From Pelomonas sp. Root1237 (GTDB taxonomy: Bacteria > Pseudomonadota > Gammaproteobacteria > Burkholderiales > Burkholderiaceae_C), in contig NZ_LMDK01000001.1 of NCBI RefSeq assembly GCF_001425055.1, forward strand, positions 819,845 to 883,844: a DNA stretch of 64,000 nucleotides, in the 5' to 3' direction. Each line of letters starts with the position of its first letter. Within the stretch, counting starts at the first letter, position 1. Shown piece by piece: positions 23,650 to 34,105 of the stretch. A model generated the notes under the pieces. It saw nothing but the letters and a program-made list of their open reading frames with translations. It was not told the DNA's origin and searched no databases. The position numbers and the translations under genes were made by a program.

Positions 23650-24795
23650 ATGCTGGCCCGTATGGATGTCATCACCCTCCTCGGGGCGGTGCTGGTCAAC
23701 GCGCTGTTGATGAGCCTGGCGCTGGCCGTCGGCGTTGGGCTGCGCACCCGCAGCGGCTTGCAGGCCTGGCAGTTCATGCTCCTCGGCCAGGCATTCGGCT
23801 TCGGCCTGTTGATTGGCGCCACCTTTGGCGCACCGCGCCTGCTGGCGACGCTCGGGGTCATGGCGCTGAGCGGGTCGGCCTCGGCCACGGTGATCACGGC
23901 CTGTCGTTTCCTGGGGTTGAGGGCCTCACGGCGCTGGCTGCTGGGTGCGCCGCTGGGGCTGGGCGTCGTGCATGCCCTGGTCTTCAGCGACCTCGGCGTC
24001 GCCACCGGCCTGACCAACCTGACCATCGGCGCCCAGATCATCTGGGCCAGCGTGCTGCTGCTGCGCGGCGCGGGCGGCATGCGCTGGCGCTGGCTGTGCG
24101 GCGGTGCCGCGCTGGCCAACGGCGCGATGACGCTGGCCCGCGGCTGCCTGGCGCTGGGCTGGCCCGAGATCTATCCGCGCTTTCTCACGCCCAATCCGCT
24201 CAACATCGGCTCGATGATGCTGCTCAACGCCAGCCTCGTGCTCGGCACCATGGGCTTTTTGCTGGCTCATCGTGACGCGGCCGAGCAGGCCCTGGTGCGG
24301 CTGGCCTCGCTGGACACGTTGACCGGCCTGCTGAACCGCCGGGAATGGATGAACCGCGCCGGCCGGGCGCTGGGGATCGGCGCCACGAGGGAGGCGGCTC
24401 CCGTGCTGATGATGCTGGACCTGGATCATTTCAAGCGCGTCAACGACGAACGCGGCCACCCGGTCGGCGATGAGGTGCTCAAGCTGGCCGGCGAGGTGCT
24501 GCGCGGCGAACTGCGCGCCAGCGACCTGGTCGGCCGCTACGGCGGCGAGGAGTTCTGCCTGCTGCTGCAGCACTGCGAGCCCGAGGCCTTCGGCCGGTTG
24601 GACTCGCGCCTGCACATGGCACTGACGCGACGCTGTGAGGCGAGCCTGGGCTTCGTCGTCGACTTCAGTGCCGGCGCCGTGCGCGTCCAGCCCGGCGAGG
24701 CCCTGGCCGCTGCCATCAAGCGGGCCGACGATGAGCTCTACCGGGCCAAGCACGCCGGGCGCGGGCGCACCTCCTGCGCGGGCGGCGTCTTGTGA
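23650..24795 (+). CDS. Membrane-bound diguanylate cyclase
   Basis: The 381-residue protein has about six hydrophobic helices (residues ~5-205) followed by a GGDEF domain. The active site reads GGEEF, an active variant, and RASD sits five residues ahead of it, forming the product-inhibition I-site. The substrate motifs DLDHFKRVNDERGHPVGDEVL are intact. It should make cyclic di-GMP in response to a membrane or periplasmic cue, affecting motility or biofilm. The input domain resembles no named sensor I can place. It stands alone behind the amtB terminator. A Met four codons in (23662) is an alternative start. Confidence 0.92.
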   Translation: MLARMDVITLLGAVLVNALLMSLALAVGVGLRTRSGLQAWQFMLLGQAFGFGLLIGATFGAPRLLATLGVMALSGSASATVITACRFLGLRASRRWLLGAPLGLGVVHALVFSDLGVATGLTNLTIGAQIIWASVLLLRGAGGMRWRWLCGGAALANGAMTLARGCLALGWPEIYPRFLTPNPLNIGSMMLLNASLVLGTMGFLLAHRDAAEQALVRLASLDTLTGLLNRREWMNRAGRALGIGATREAAPVLMMLDLDHFKRVNDERGHPVGDEVLKLAGEVLRGELRASDLVGRYGGEEFCLLLQHCEPEAFGRLDSRLHMALTRRCEASLGFVVDFSAGAVRVQPGEALAAAIKRADDELYRAKHAGRGRTSCAGGVL

Positions 24796-24869
24796 TCCGT
24801 CCGGTCGCCCCCAGGTGGGTCGACCTGCAGAAGCTGCAAACGAACCCCGCACGCCCGCTCATCTCGCCG

Positions 24870-24929
24870 CAACGCCGCCACTCGGCGTTGCAAAACTTGC
24901 CGTAGCCCCCAGCTACGGCGGCGTTTTGC
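24870..24929. repeat. Two adjacent hairpins before gshA (REP-like)
   Basis: First hairpin: CAACGCCG (24870-24877) and CGGCGTTG (24883-24890). Second: CCGTAGC (24900-24906) and GCTACGG (24912-24918), enclosed by GCAAAAC (24890-24896) and GTTTTGC (24923-24929). The nested design suggests a REP-like intergenic repeat that may also end the cyclase transcript. Confidence 0.55.
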
Positions 24930-25003
24930 GCCTTGATTGGCGACGCTGCGGCGGTCTGCTCGGCCGCGCAGAGTCCATTCACAGCTTCTGAGATCATTCG
25001 GCC

Positions 25004-26269
25004 ATGGTTCCCCATCTGATCACCGCCCTCAACGGCCCCATCAATGAGCTGGAGGCCCGCATCCTGGAATCCATGCCGGCCACGGAACGCTGGTTCAGGC
25101 TGGAATGGATGGAGCACACGCCGACCTTCTACGCCTCGGTGGACCTGCGCAATGCCGGCTTCAAGCTGGCGCCGGTCGACACCAACCTCTTCCCCGGCGG
25201 CTTCAACCACCTCACGGCGCAGATGCTGCCCCAGGCCGTGCAGGCCGCCATGGCGGCCATCGAGAAGATCTGCCCCGAGGCGCGCAACCTGCTGGTCATT
25301 CCCGAGACCGGTGCGCAGTGCAGCTTCTACCTGGACAACCTCGCCACGCTGGCCCGCATCTTCACGCAGGCCGGCCTGAACGTGCGCTTCGGCACGCTGG
25401 ACACCAGCGTCACCGAGCCCACCGAGCTGCGCATGCAAAACGGCGAGACCCTGGTCGTCGAGCCCCTGGTGCGCAAGCGTGGCCGGCTGATGCTCAAGGG
25501 CTTCGACCCCTGCACCATCCTGCTCAACAACGACCTCTCGGCCGGCACGCCGCCGCAGCTGATGGGCTTGCATGAGCAATACCTGCTGCCGCCGCTGCAT
25601 GCCGGCTGGACGGTGCGGCGCAAGAGCCAGCATTTCCGCGCCTATGAGGAAGTGGCCAAGCGCTTCGGCAAGCTGCTGGGCATGGACCCCTGGCTGATCA
25701 CGCCCATGTCCAGCAGCGTCGACCTGCACGGCAAGAAGGGCCTGGAGGCGCTGCAGACGGCGGCCGACGCCCAGCTGACCAAGGTGCGCCGCAAGTACAA
25801 GGAATACGGCATCAACGAGAAGCCCTTCGTCATCATCAAGAGCGACGTGGGCAGCTATGGCAAGGGCGTCATGACCGTGCGCGACGCCAAGGACATCGAG
25901 GGCCTGGCTGCAGCGCTGCCCGAGAACCTGGGCCAGGAGGTCATCGTGCAAGAGGGCGTGCCCACGCACGAGCGCGTGCACGAGGCCGTGGCCGAACCGG
26001 TCGTTTACATGATGGATCGCTACGTCGTCGGCGGCTACTACCGCGTGCATGCCCACCGCGGCATCGACGAAAGCCTCAACGCGCCGGGCGCCAGCTATGT
26101 GCCGCTGGCCTTCGCCGACTCACCTCATCTGCCGCGCCCCGGCGAGAAGCCCGGCGCCAGCGCGCCCAACCGCTTCTACATGTACGGCGTCATCGGCAGG
26201 CTGGCCATGCTGGCGGCCAGCTATGAGCTGGAGGCGACCGATCCGCAGGCGGAAGCCGAAGCTGCCTGA
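25004..26269 (+). CDS. gshA: Glutamate-cysteine ligase, proteobacterial GshA type
   Basis: The 421-residue protein belongs to the GshA family found in beta- and some gamma-proteobacteria that is unrelated in sequence to E. coli GshA. Typical stretches are VDLRNAGFKLAPVDTNLFPGGFNHL near the N-terminus, PETGAQCSFYLDN, and an ATP-grasp-like block FVIIKSDVGSYGKGVMTVR followed by EVIVQEGVPT. It joins glutamate and cysteine, the first and rate-limiting step of glutathione synthesis in the cytosol. gshB lies about 8 kb downstream on the same strand, and the glutathione-dependent formaldehyde dehydrogenase and a GST are further on. Confidence 0.93.
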   Translation: MVPHLITALNGPINELEARILESMPATERWFRLEWMEHTPTFYASVDLRNAGFKLAPVDTNLFPGGFNHLTAQMLPQAVQAAMAAIEKICPEARNLLVIPETGAQCSFYLDNLATLARIFTQAGLNVRFGTLDTSVTEPTELRMQNGETLVVEPLVRKRGRLMLKGFDPCTILLNNDLSAGTPPQLMGLHEQYLLPPLHAGWTVRRKSQHFRAYEEVAKRFGKLLGMDPWLITPMSSSVDLHGKKGLEALQTAADAQLTKVRRKYKEYGINEKPFVIIKSDVGSYGKGVMTVRDAKDIEGLAAALPENLGQEVIVQEGVPTHERVHEAVAEPVVYMMDRYVVGGYYRVHAHRGIDESLNAPGASYVPLAFADSPHLPRPGEKPGASAPNRFYMYGVIGRLAMLAASYELEATDPQAEAEAA

Positions 26270-26339
26270 ACGGGCACAACTTTCGGCAGGGCGCGGCCTT
26301 TGATCTAGGCTGGCGGTTTCGCGCAAACCGCTGCCCCAG

Positions 26340-28340
26340 ATGAAGATCTACCGCCTCGCCGCCCTCGTTCTGTCCCTTCAGTTGGCCGGCCTTGCCGGTG
26401 CCGCGCCGCATTCCGGCCTCGACCTCGCCGGCATCGACCGCACCGTGCGCCCGCAGGACGACCTGTTCCGCGCCGGCAACGGCCATTGGCTGTCCACCAC
26501 CGAGATCCCGGCCGACAAGTCCTCCTTCGGCATGGTGGCCCAGTTGCGCGACCTGTCCGACCAGCGCGTGCGCACCCTCGTCGAGGGGCTGGCCCAGGCC
26601 AGGCCGGGCTCGGCCGAGCACAAGGTCGGCGCCTACTACGCCGGGTTCATGGACACCGCGGCCATCGACAAGGCCGGCATGGCGCCGATGAAGCCCATGC
26701 TGGACAGCATCGCCGCCCTCCAGACCCGCGAGCAGCTTGCCGCCTGGCTGGGGCGCCACAACGGCGTCAGCGACCAGCCGCTGACCATGGTCGTCGATGC
26801 CGACTTCAAGCAGCCCGGCATCAACCGCCTGGTGCTGAACCAGACCGGCCTGGCCCTGCCCGACCGCGACTACTACCTGAAGGACGACGCTCGCATGGCC
26901 GCCGCCCGCACGGCCTACCAGACCTATCTGCAGGTGCTGGCCGGCGCGGCCGGCCTGCCGGAAGGCGCCGCTGCACGCGCTTACGCCTTCGAGCAGCGTC
27001 TGGCCGAAGCCCAGTGGCCGGCCGAGGAAAACCGCGACCCGCAGAAGATCTACAACCCGATGACGCCGGCGGAACTGGCCGCCAAGGCGCCGGGCCTGGA
27101 CTGGGCGGCCCTGCTGGCGGCCGCCGGCGTGCCGGCGCCCGACCGTGTCATCGTGGCCCAGCCCAGCTATGCCGCGGCCGCCGCCCAACTGATGGCCGAG
27201 GCGCCGCTGGAGGATGTGTGCGCCTATCTCGCCCTGCGCGCGCTGGATCTGGGCGCCGATGTGCTGCCCCAGCCGCTGCGGGAGGCCCGCTTCGCCTTCC
27301 GTGGCACCGCGCTCAGCGGTGCCAAGACCGAGCAGCCACGCTGGCAGCAGGCCGTGGCCGACCTGAACAACGCGCTGGGCGAGGCGGTCGGCGAGGCCTA
27401 TGTGAAGCGCAACTTCCAGGCCGCCGACAAGGCCCGCATGCTCAAGCTGGTCAACAACCTGATGGCCGCCTATGGCGAGTCCATCGACGGCCTGGGCTGG
27501 ATGACGCCCGCCACCAAGGCCAAGGCCAAGGACAAGCTCTCCAAATACCTGGTCAAGATCGGCTACCCCGATGTCTGGCGCAGTTATGCCGCGCTGGACG
27601 TGAAGGTGGGAGATCCGCTGGGCAACCGCCAGCGCGCCGCGCAGTTCGAATGGCAGCGCCAGGTGGCCAAGGCCGGTAAGCCGGTCGACAAGCGCGAATG
27701 GGGCATGACGCCCCAGACCGTCAACGCCTACTACAACCCGACCTTCAACGAGATCGTCTTCCCGGCCGCCGTGCTGCAGCCGCCGCTGTACAACACCCGC
27801 GCCGACGACGCGGTCAACTACGGCGCCATCGGGGCCGTCATCGGCCACGAGATCAGCCATGGCTTCGACGACGAGGGCAGCCAGTTCGACGGCGACGGGG
27901 CGCTGGCCAACTGGTGGACCGATGCCGACCGCCAGGCTTTCGAGAAGGTCGGCGAGCGCCTGGTGGCCCAATACGCCGCCTACGAGCCCATTGCGGGCAA
28001 GCATGTGAACGGCAAGCTGACGCTGGGCGAGAACATGGCCGACCTGTCCGGCCTGCAGATCGCCTACAAGGCCTATCTGCGCTCGCTGGGCGGCAAGCCG
28101 GCGCCGGTCATCGACGGCCTCACCGGCCCGCAGCGCTTCTTCATGGGCTGGTCGCAGGCCTGGCGCGAAAAGATGCGCGAGCCGCGCCGCCTGCAGCAAC
28201 TGACGGCCGACCCGCACTCGCCGGCGGAATTCCGCGCCAATGGCGCCGCCGTCAACCACGATGGCTTCCACGAGGCCTTCAAGACCCAGGCCGGCGACAG
28301 GATGTTCAAGCCCGCGGAGGCGCGCATCCGCATCTGGTGA
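26340..28340 (+). CDS. M13 (neprilysin/PepO-like) zinc metallopeptidase
   Basis: The 666-residue protein starts with a signal peptide ([18 protein letters not shown]) and is the full length of bacterial M13 peptidases. The catalytic zinc motif is [14 protein letters not shown] (HExxH) and the third ligand lies in ENMADLSG (ExxxD). The family end motif is modified to [11 protein letters not shown], where most have C-x-VW. The upstream [16 protein letters not shown] segment is the substrate-binding part. It should cut short peptides in the periplasm. It stands as a single gene with its own start 70 bp after gshA. Confidence 0.95.
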   Translation: MKIYRLAALVLSLQLAGLAGAAPHSGLDLAGIDRTVRPQDDLFRAGNGHWLSTTEIPADKSSFGMVAQLRDLSDQRVRTLVEGLAQARPGSAEHKVGAYYAGFMDTAAIDKAGMAPMKPMLDSIAALQTREQLAAWLGRHNGVSDQPLTMVVDADFKQPGINRLVLNQTGLALPDRDYYLKDDARMAAARTAYQTYLQVLAGAAGLPEGAAARAYAFEQRLAEAQWPAEENRDPQKIYNPMTPAELAAKAPGLDWAALLAAAGVPAPDRVIVAQPSYAAAAAQLMAEAPLEDVCAYLALRALDLGADVLPQPLREARFAFRGTALSGAKTEQPRWQQAVADLNNALGEAVGEAYVKRNFQAADKARMLKLVNNLMAAYGESIDGLGWMTPATKAKAKDKLSKYLVKIGYPDVWRSYAALDVKVGDPLGNRQRAAQFEWQRQVAKAGKPVDKREWGMTPQTVNAYYNPTFNEIVFPAAVLQPPLYNTRADDAVNYGAIGAVIGHEISHGFDDEGSQFDGDGALANWWTDADRQAFEKVGERLVAQYAAYEPIAGKHVNGKLTLGENMADLSGLQIAYKAYLRSLGGKPAPVIDGLTGPQRFFMGWSQAWREKMREPRRLQQLTADPHSPAEFRANGAAVNHDGFHEAFKTQAGDRMFKPAEARIRIW

Positions 28341-28489
28341 GAGGGTCGCCCGCGCTTACGCCTGCAGAGGGGCAGGCGTCAAGCCTCGGAACCATGGTTT
28401 TGCTGCGCTGCACAAAAACCCAAAACCGGGCGCAGAATCCCCTCTTTCGAACAACAAAAGCCACTGCTCAAGCCAGTGGCCTTCGCGAA

Positions 28490-30373
28490 GTGAGTTCTTC
28501 TCATGCGGCCCGCAGCCCCTCGGCGCTGGCGGGTCTGACCCTCGGGGCCCTCGGAGTGGTCTATGGCGACATCGGCACCAGCCCGCTGTATGCCCTCAAA
28601 GAAGTCTTCCATGGCGGTCATGTCAGCACGACGCCCGAGAACATCCTTGGCGTGCTGTCCCTGCTGTTCTGGACGCTGACCGTCGTCGTTTCGATCAAGT
28701 ATGTGCTGCTGATCCTGCGCGCCGACAACAACGGTGAGGGCGGCCTCATCGCCATGCTGGCGCTGGCCACCAATGCCGTGAACGACAAGCCGCCGCTGCG
28801 CCGCACGCTGATGCTGGTCGGCCTGTTCGGCACGGCCATCTTCTTCGGCGACGCCGTCATCACGCCGGCCATGACGGTGCTGGGCGCCGTCGAGGGCATC
28901 GACGTCTATGAGCCGCATCTGCACGACGCCATCCTGCCGATCACGCTGATCGTCATGGTCGGCCTGTTCGCCGTGCAGCGCTTCGGCACCGGCGGCATCG
29001 GCAAGGCCTTCGGGCCCATCATGATGCTGTGGTTCCTGACACTGGTGGCGCTGGGCCTGCCGCACATCTTCGAGAACCCGCGTGTGCTGGCGGCCGTCAA
29101 TCCCGTCTATGCGCTGCACTTCTGCCTCGAATACCGCTGGGTCGCCTTTGTCGCCCTGGGCGCCGTCGTGCTCGTCGTCACGGGCGGCGAGGCTCTGTAT
29201 GCCGACCTGGGCCATTTCGGCAAGAAGCCCATCCGCATCGCCTGGTATGGCGTCGTCATGCCGGCCCTGGTGATCAACTATTTCGGCCAGGGCGCCATGC
29301 TGCTGGACAACCCCGAAGGCGTGAAGAACCCTTTCTTCCTGCTGGCGCCGGGCTGGGCCGAGATTCCCCTCTTCCTGCTTGCCACTGGCGCGGCCATCGT
29401 TGCGTCGCAGGCCCTGATCACGGCGGCCTTCTCGGTCACCAAGCAGGCCATCCAGCTCGGCATCCTGCCGCGGCTGCGCGTGCTGCACACCAGCGTGCGC
29501 GACATCGGCCAGATCTACGTGCCCTTCATCAACTGGGGCCTGTTCAGCCTGGTGATCCTGGCCGTCGTCTTCTTCGGCTCGTCCACCAAGCTGGCCGGGG
29601 CCTACGGCGTGGCCGTCACCATCGACATGACGATCACCACGGTGATGACCTTCTTCGTCATCCGCTACGGCTGGAAATACCCGCTGGCGCTGTGCATCGC
29701 GGCCACGGGCATCTTCTTCCTCATCGACGTCACCTTCCTCGCGTCCAACCTACTCAAGGTTGCCGCCGGCGGTTGGTTCCCGCTGTTGATCGGTATCGGC
29801 ATGTTCACGCTGATGCTGACCTGGAAGCAGGGCCGCAAGCAGCTGTCCGACAAGCTGCGCGAGGACGCCATCGAGCTGGACACCTTCCTCGACGCCGTTT
29901 TCATCAACCCGCCCACACGTGTGGCCGGTACGGCCGTCTTCCTGTCGTCCGAGAAGGGCTCCACGCCCAACGCGCTGCTGCATAACCTCAAGCACAACAA
30001 GGTGCTGCACGAGCAGAACGTCTTCGTCACCGTCAAGCACCATGAGGTGCCCTGGGTCGGCTTCGAGAAGCGCTGCGAGGTTGAGGCCCTGGGGCACTGC
30101 TGCTGGCAGGTGGCCCTGCACTTCGGCTTCAAGAACGAGCCCGACGTGCCCGAGGCCCTGGCCCTGCTGAAGAAGCATGGCGTGCAGCTCGACGAGATGG
30201 AGACCAGCTACTTCCTGAGCCGCGACATCGTCATCCCGACCATCGGCTCGGGCATGGCGCTGTGGCGCGAGAAGCTGTTCGCCAGCATGCACCGCAACGC
30301 GGCCGCGGCGGCCGACTTCCTGCACCTGCCAACCAACCGCATCGTCGAGCTGGGCAGCAAGGTCGAGATATAG
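28490..30373 (+). CDS. kup: Kup-type potassium uptake transporter
   Basis: From a GTG at 28490 the protein is 627 residues, the normal Kup length. The diagnostic N-terminal motif [19 protein letters not shown] is followed by about 12 helices and a soluble C-terminal domain of about 170 residues. It is a proton-coupled low-affinity K+ importer in the inner membrane. The start is uncertain: no good ribosome-binding site precedes the GTG, and an ATG at 28393 would add 32 residues without family resemblance. A small hairpin CCACTG-N7-CAGTGG (28461-28479) sits just before the GTG and could affect translation. Confidence 0.93.
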   Translation: MSSSHAARSPSALAGLTLGALGVVYGDIGTSPLYALKEVFHGGHVSTTPENILGVLSLLFWTLTVVVSIKYVLLILRADNNGEGGLIAMLALATNAVNDKPPLRRTLMLVGLFGTAIFFGDAVITPAMTVLGAVEGIDVYEPHLHDAILPITLIVMVGLFAVQRFGTGGIGKAFGPIMMLWFLTLVALGLPHIFENPRVLAAVNPVYALHFCLEYRWVAFVALGAVVLVVTGGEALYADLGHFGKKPIRIAWYGVVMPALVINYFGQGAMLLDNPEGVKNPFFLLAPGWAEIPLFLLATGAAIVASQALITAAFSVTKQAIQLGILPRLRVLHTSVRDIGQIYVPFINWGLFSLVILAVVFFGSSTKLAGAYGVAVTIDMTITTVMTFFVIRYGWKYPLALCIAATGIFFLIDVTFLASNLLKVAAGGWFPLLIGIGMFTLMLTWKQGRKQLSDKLREDAIELDTFLDAVFINPPTRVAGTAVFLSSEKGSTPNALLHNLKHNKVLHEQNVFVTVKHHEVPWVGFEKRCEVEALGHCCWQVALHFGFKNEPDVPEALALLKKHGVQLDEMETSYFLSRDIVIPTIGSGMALWREKLFASMHRNAAAAADFLHLPTNRIVELGSKVEI

Positions 30374-30385
30374 GCCCACCCCCTA

Positions 30386-30413
30386 CGCGCTTCGCGCGCC
30401 CCCTCAAGGGGGC
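30386..30413. terminator. Double hairpin after kup
   Basis: CGCGC-TTC-GCGCG followed by CCCCC-TCAA-GGGGG. It lacks a T-run, so it is either a weak terminator or one of the common GC-rich intergenic repeats of this bacterial group. Confidence 0.4.
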
Positions 30414-30511
30414 ACTGCCAGTGGCCCGGCAGAGCCGGTTCCACGGCAGTCGCGCGAGGGTGCGTCCGGCTGCGCCGGCCGCAGAGCGTCGAGCTTTAGC
30501 ATCGCGGGCCT

Positions 30512-31831
30512 ATGTCACTGCCCACCCCTGAACGTCGTCTTGGCGCGCGGCATGCCGGCGCGCTCTGCGTCGGCATGGTCGTCGGCGCGGGCATCTTCAA
30601 GACCTCGCCCATGGTGGCGCAGTCCCTGCCCGACGCGGGGCAGCTCTATCTCGCCTGGGCGCTGGGCGGCGTGCTGTCCTTTGTCGGCGCGCTGTGCTTT
30701 GCCGAGCTGGCTTCGGCATTCCCCGATGCCGGCGGCGACTATCACTTCCTGCGCCGGGCTTTTGGCCGGCGGCTGGGCTTCCTGTTCGCTTGGTCGCGTT
30801 TCGCTGTCATCCACACCGGCTCGATGGCGCTGCTGGGTTTCGTCTTCGGCGACTATCTCGCGCAGGTGGTCGATCTGAGCCCCTGGCTGGGCACGCATGC
30901 CAGCGCATTGCTGGCGGCCGCGCTGATCGTGCTGCTGACCGGGTTGAACCTGCTGGGCGTGCGCGTGGGCCTGGGCACGCAGCTGGGCCTGACGACGCTG
31001 GTGATCGCGGGCCTGCTGTTGTTGGGTTTGGCGGCCGGCGCACAGCAGCTCAGTGGTCAGCCGCCCGCGACGCAAGGCGCGGCCACCCTGGAGACCAACT
31101 GGGGCACGGCCATGGTCTTCGTCTTCCTGGCCTATGGCGGCTGGAGCGACGCGGCGACGCTGTCGGCTGAAATGCGCGACGAGAAGCGCGGCATCGTCCG
31201 TGCGCTGCTGCTGGGCTTGAGCGTGGTGATGGTCCTCTACCTGCTCGCCAACTGGGCCTATGTGCGCGTGCTGGGCCTGCCCGGGCTGGCGCGCAGCGAG
31301 GCGCCGGCCGCCGAGCTGATGCGCCTTGCCCTTGGCCGTGGTGCCGAGTTGCTGATGGTAGGTGTGGTCACGTTGACCGCGCTGTCGGTCATGAACGCCA
31401 TCCTGATCGCCGGCCCGCGCACCACCTATGCCGCGGCGCGCGATCTCGCGGCCGAGTGGCGGCTGGCGCACTGGAACGCGCGCCGCGGCACGCCCAGTGC
31501 GGCCGTCGTCGCGACATCGGCCGTGGCTCTGTTGCTCGTCGGCCTTGGCGACCTGACGCGTGGTGGTTTCTCGACCATGGTGGACTATCTGTCGCCCGTC
31601 TACTGGTTCTTCCTGGTGCTCAGCGGCCTGGCGCTGATCGTGCTGCGCCGCCGCGAGCCCGAGCGGCTGCGACCGTTTCGCGTGCCGCTGTACCCGTGGC
31701 TGCCCCTGCTGTTCAGCGCCTGCAGCAGCTATGTGCTGTGGTCCAGCCTGGTCTATGTGAAGGCCGGCGCCATCGTCGGCGTGGTCGTGCTGGCGGTGGG
31801 CGCGTTGCTGCTTTGGTGGCGAGGCACCTAG
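30512..31831 (+). CDS. APC-superfamily amino-acid permease
   Basis: The 439-residue protein has about 12 membrane helices and the APC opening motif CVGMVVGAGIFKTSP (the GxGIF unwound helix). LSFVGALCFAELASAFPDAGGDYHFL corresponds to the conserved E-A-x-P-x-x-G-G-x-Y region. It probably imports an amino acid with a cation across the inner membrane. The substrate cannot be told. Its stop overlaps the end of the convergent amidotransferase gene by four bases. Confidence 0.9.
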   Translation: MSLPTPERRLGARHAGALCVGMVVGAGIFKTSPMVAQSLPDAGQLYLAWALGGVLSFVGALCFAELASAFPDAGGDYHFLRRAFGRRLGFLFAWSRFAVIHTGSMALLGFVFGDYLAQVVDLSPWLGTHASALLAAALIVLLTGLNLLGVRVGLGTQLGLTTLVIAGLLLLGLAAGAQQLSGQPPATQGAATLETNWGTAMVFVFLAYGGWSDAATLSAEMRDEKRGIVRALLLGLSVVMVLYLLANWAYVRVLGLPGLARSEAPAAELMRLALGRGAELLMVGVVTLTALSVMNAILIAGPRTTYAAARDLAAEWRLAHWNARRGTPSAAVVATSAVALLLVGLGDLTRGGFSTMVDYLSPVYWFFLVLSGLALIVLRRREPERLRPFRVPLYPWLPLLFSACSSYVLWSSLVYVKAGAIVGVVVLAVGALLLWWRGT

Positions 31832-32598
31832 CCGCAGAGCAGCCGGCGCTCGATGCGCCCGTCATGCACATGCACGACCTCGCCCTTGGCCAGCGGCTGC
31901 CAGGCCTCGGCATCGTCGCCCAGCGGCTCCGACGCAATCGCCCAGCCGCCCGGCTGGGGCTTGAGATAGAGGCTGGGCGGCTTGTCGTCGCTGGCCCAGC
32001 GCACGGCCCAGAGCTGCTCGCCATCGGCCAGCGCGGCCGAAAAACGCAGCGGCGTCGTGATGCCACGGGCCTGCATCTCGTCCACCGTGTCCAGCAGCAC
32101 CTGGCGCGTCGCTGCCTCCACCGTGGCGCCGGCCTTCACGCGGCCCATGATGAGCAGGAAGAGCAGCTCCGAATCCGTCGCGCCGCGCTTCAGGTCGTAG
32201 AGCTCGTCGCTCAGCTGCGTCTCCATCACCCTGCGCAGGCGCGGGAAGTCGCCGATCTGGCCGTTGTGGATGAAGAGATAGCGGTCCAGATGAAAGGGAT
32301 GGCAGTTCTGCCTGGAGACGCCGCCACCGGTCGCCGCCCGCACATGCGCCATGAAGAGATGGGAGCGCACGTTGGCGCACAGGGCCATCAGGTTGTCGTC
32401 GCTCCAGGCCGGCATCACTTCGCGATAGACGCCCGGCGTGTCGCGCTCGCCATACCAGCCGATGCCGAAGCCGTCACCATTGGTGACCGACTTGGCCTCA
32501 GAAGCCTGCAGGCTCTGGCGCACCAGCGAATGGCGCGGCTTGCAGACCAGGTCTTCCAGAAAGATCGCGTCGCCCGAGTAGGCGAGGAAACGGCACAT
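31828..32598 (-). CDS. Class II glutamine amidotransferase (YafJ-like)
   Basis: The 256-residue protein starts MCRFLAYSGD; after Met removal, Cys2 would be the N-terminal nucleophile of class II (Ntn) amidotransferases. NGDGFGIGWYG, HVRAATGG and HNGQIGDF are the glutamine-site motifs. It is a stand-alone domain like YafJ/EgtC, without a synthetase partner nearby, so its acceptor is unknown. It is convergent with the APC permease gene. Confidence 0.92.
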   Translation of the reverse strand: MCRFLAYSGDAIFLEDLVCKPRHSLVRQSLQASEAKSVTNGDGFGIGWYGERDTPGVYREVMPAWSDDNLMALCANVRSHLFMAHVRAATGGGVSRQNCHPFHLDRYLFIHNGQIGDFPRLRRVMETQLSDELYDLKRGATDSELLFLLIMGRVKAGATVEAATRQVLLDTVDEMQARGITTPLRFSAALADGEQLWAVRWASDDKPPSLYLKPQPGGWAIASEPLGDDAEAWQPLAKGEVVHVHDGRIERRLLCG

Positions 32599-32733
32599 CG
32601 ACAGATCTCCTCAGGTCACATCATGCCTCGGCTGTATTCGGGCCGAGCGCCGGGCCGCCCCAAGCCGGCCCGCCTGTGGCTGCACGCGGCTCGATGCCGC
32701 GGGCGGCCTCGTCCCCGCGGGGCTGAGGCCGGA

Positions 32734-32760
32734 CACGGTGAGTCCAGTGGACTCACCGTG
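32734..32760. repeat. 27-bp near-perfect palindrome
   Basis: CACGGTGAGTCCA, one base, TGGACTCACCGTG: 13-bp perfect arms. It lies between the amidotransferase start and the BenE gene. There is no T-run. It could be a dimeric-regulator operator or a REP-like element. A second short hairpin (GCTGCGG/CCGCAGC) follows at about 32772-32790. Confidence 0.6.
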
Positions 32761-32868
32761 CCTGCCGAAGAGCTGCGGCACTGCCGCAGCGCGGTCTGCA
32801 AGACCGGTCAGGCGCGCCCGCGTCCAGCGGCGCGAGCCTGGCCGAGGGGCTCAACTTATGCTGGCCGC

Positions 32869-34047
32869 ATGACACGCTTGCTGCAAGACTTTTCGCCCTC
32901 GACCGTCGTTGCCGGCTTCGTCGCGGTGCTGGTGGGCTACACCAGCTCGGTGGCCATCATCTTCCAGGCCACCGTGGCACTGGGCGCCACGCAGGCCCAG
33001 ACCGCCTCCTGGCTGTGGGCCCTGGGCCTGGGCATGGGCGTCACCAGCATCGCCTTGAGCTTGTGGACCCGCCAGCCCGTGCTGACGGCATGGTCCACAC
33101 CGGGCGCCGCCCTGCTCGCGTCCACCTCGGGCCTGGACATGCCCGAGGCGGTCGGCGCCTTCATCGTCTGCGGCCTGCTCATTGCCTGGGCCGGCGCCAG
33201 TGGCTGGTTCGAGAGGCTGATGGACCGCATCCCCGTGGCCGTCGCCTCGGCGCTGCTGGCCGGCGTGCTGGCCCGTTTCGGCCTGGACGCGGTGACCAGC
33301 GCCAAGACCGCGCCGGAGCTCGTCCTGGCGATGGCCGCCGCCTATCTGCTGGGGCGGCGCCTGTGGCCGCGCTATGCCGTGCCCGGCGTGCTGATCGCCG
33401 GCGTCATCGTCGCCCTGGTCCAGGGTCGGCTCAGCTTCCTCGGCATCGACACGGGTCAGATCTTCGTCATGCCGGTCTGGACCGCGCCCGAGTTCACCTG
33501 GCATGCCGCGATCGGCGTGGCCCTGCCGCTGTTCATCGTCACCATGGCCTCGCAGAACCTGCCCGGTGTCGCGGCCCAGCGGGCCAGTGGCTATGCAACG
33601 CCGGTGTCCGCCTCCATTGCCGTGACCGGCGCGGCGACGACGCTGCTGGCGCCCTTCGGCGGCTATGCCTTCAACCTGGCCGCCATCACGGCCGCCATCT
33701 GCATGGGCCGTGAGGCGCATGAGGACCCGGCACGGCGCTACACGGCGTCCATCGCCGCGGGCCTGTTCTATGTCCTCGTCGGCCTGGCGGGCGGCGCCGT
33801 CGCCATGCTGCTGGCCGCCTTCTCGCGCGAACTCGTCGCGGCGATCGCCGGCCTGGCCCTGCTGGGCACTATCGCCGGCGCGCTCGCCACGTCGCTGAAG
33901 GACGAGGGCCACCGCGACGCGGCCATCCTGACCTTCCTGGTCTGCCTGTCCGGCATCAGCGTCTTCGGCATCGGCGCGGCCTTCTGGGGTGTGGTGGCGG
34001 GCGGCATCGCGACGCTCGCCGCGACCTTCCGCCGCACTCGGCCTTAG
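32869..34047 (+). CDS. BenE-family (benzoate/proton symporter-like) transporter
   Basis: The 392-residue inner-membrane protein has about 12 helices. The N-terminal block FVAVLVGYTSSVAIIFQA and AWSTPGAALLA, and later TMASQNLPGVA and NLAAITAAICMG, are typical of BenE, a relative of the nucleobase/SulP families. In the named member it imports benzoate. No aromatic-degradation genes lie next to it, so the substrate here is open. The ATG at 32869 has a weak upstream site. Confidence 0.9.
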   Translation: MTRLLQDFSPSTVVAGFVAVLVGYTSSVAIIFQATVALGATQAQTASWLWALGLGMGVTSIALSLWTRQPVLTAWSTPGAALLASTSGLDMPEAVGAFIVCGLLIAWAGASGWFERLMDRIPVAVASALLAGVLARFGLDAVTSAKTAPELVLAMAAAYLLGRRLWPRYAVPGVLIAGVIVALVQGRLSFLGIDTGQIFVMPVWTAPEFTWHAAIGVALPLFIVTMASQNLPGVAAQRASGYATPVSASIAVTGAATTLLAPFGGYAFNLAAITAAICMGREAHEDPARRYTASIAAGLFYVLVGLAGGAVAMLLAAFSRELVAAIAGLALLGTIAGALATSLKDEGHRDAAILTFLVCLSGISVFGIGAAFWGVVAGGIATLAATFRRTRP

Positions 34048-34105
34048 GTGGGCGAGGCGGCCGGCCCTGTGCAACACTGGCCGGATTGCACAGGCCCCCT
34101 CGATC

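Noticed and set aside
26190..28271. 693-codon open frame antisense to the M13 peptidase
   Set aside because: Low-complexity Gly/Val/Gln-rich translation with no family resemblance, opposite a certain gene.
31456..32868. Upstream in-frame extension of the BenE gene (over 470 codons)
   Set aside because: It runs antisense through the amidotransferase gene and has no transporter similarity. The real start is at 32869.
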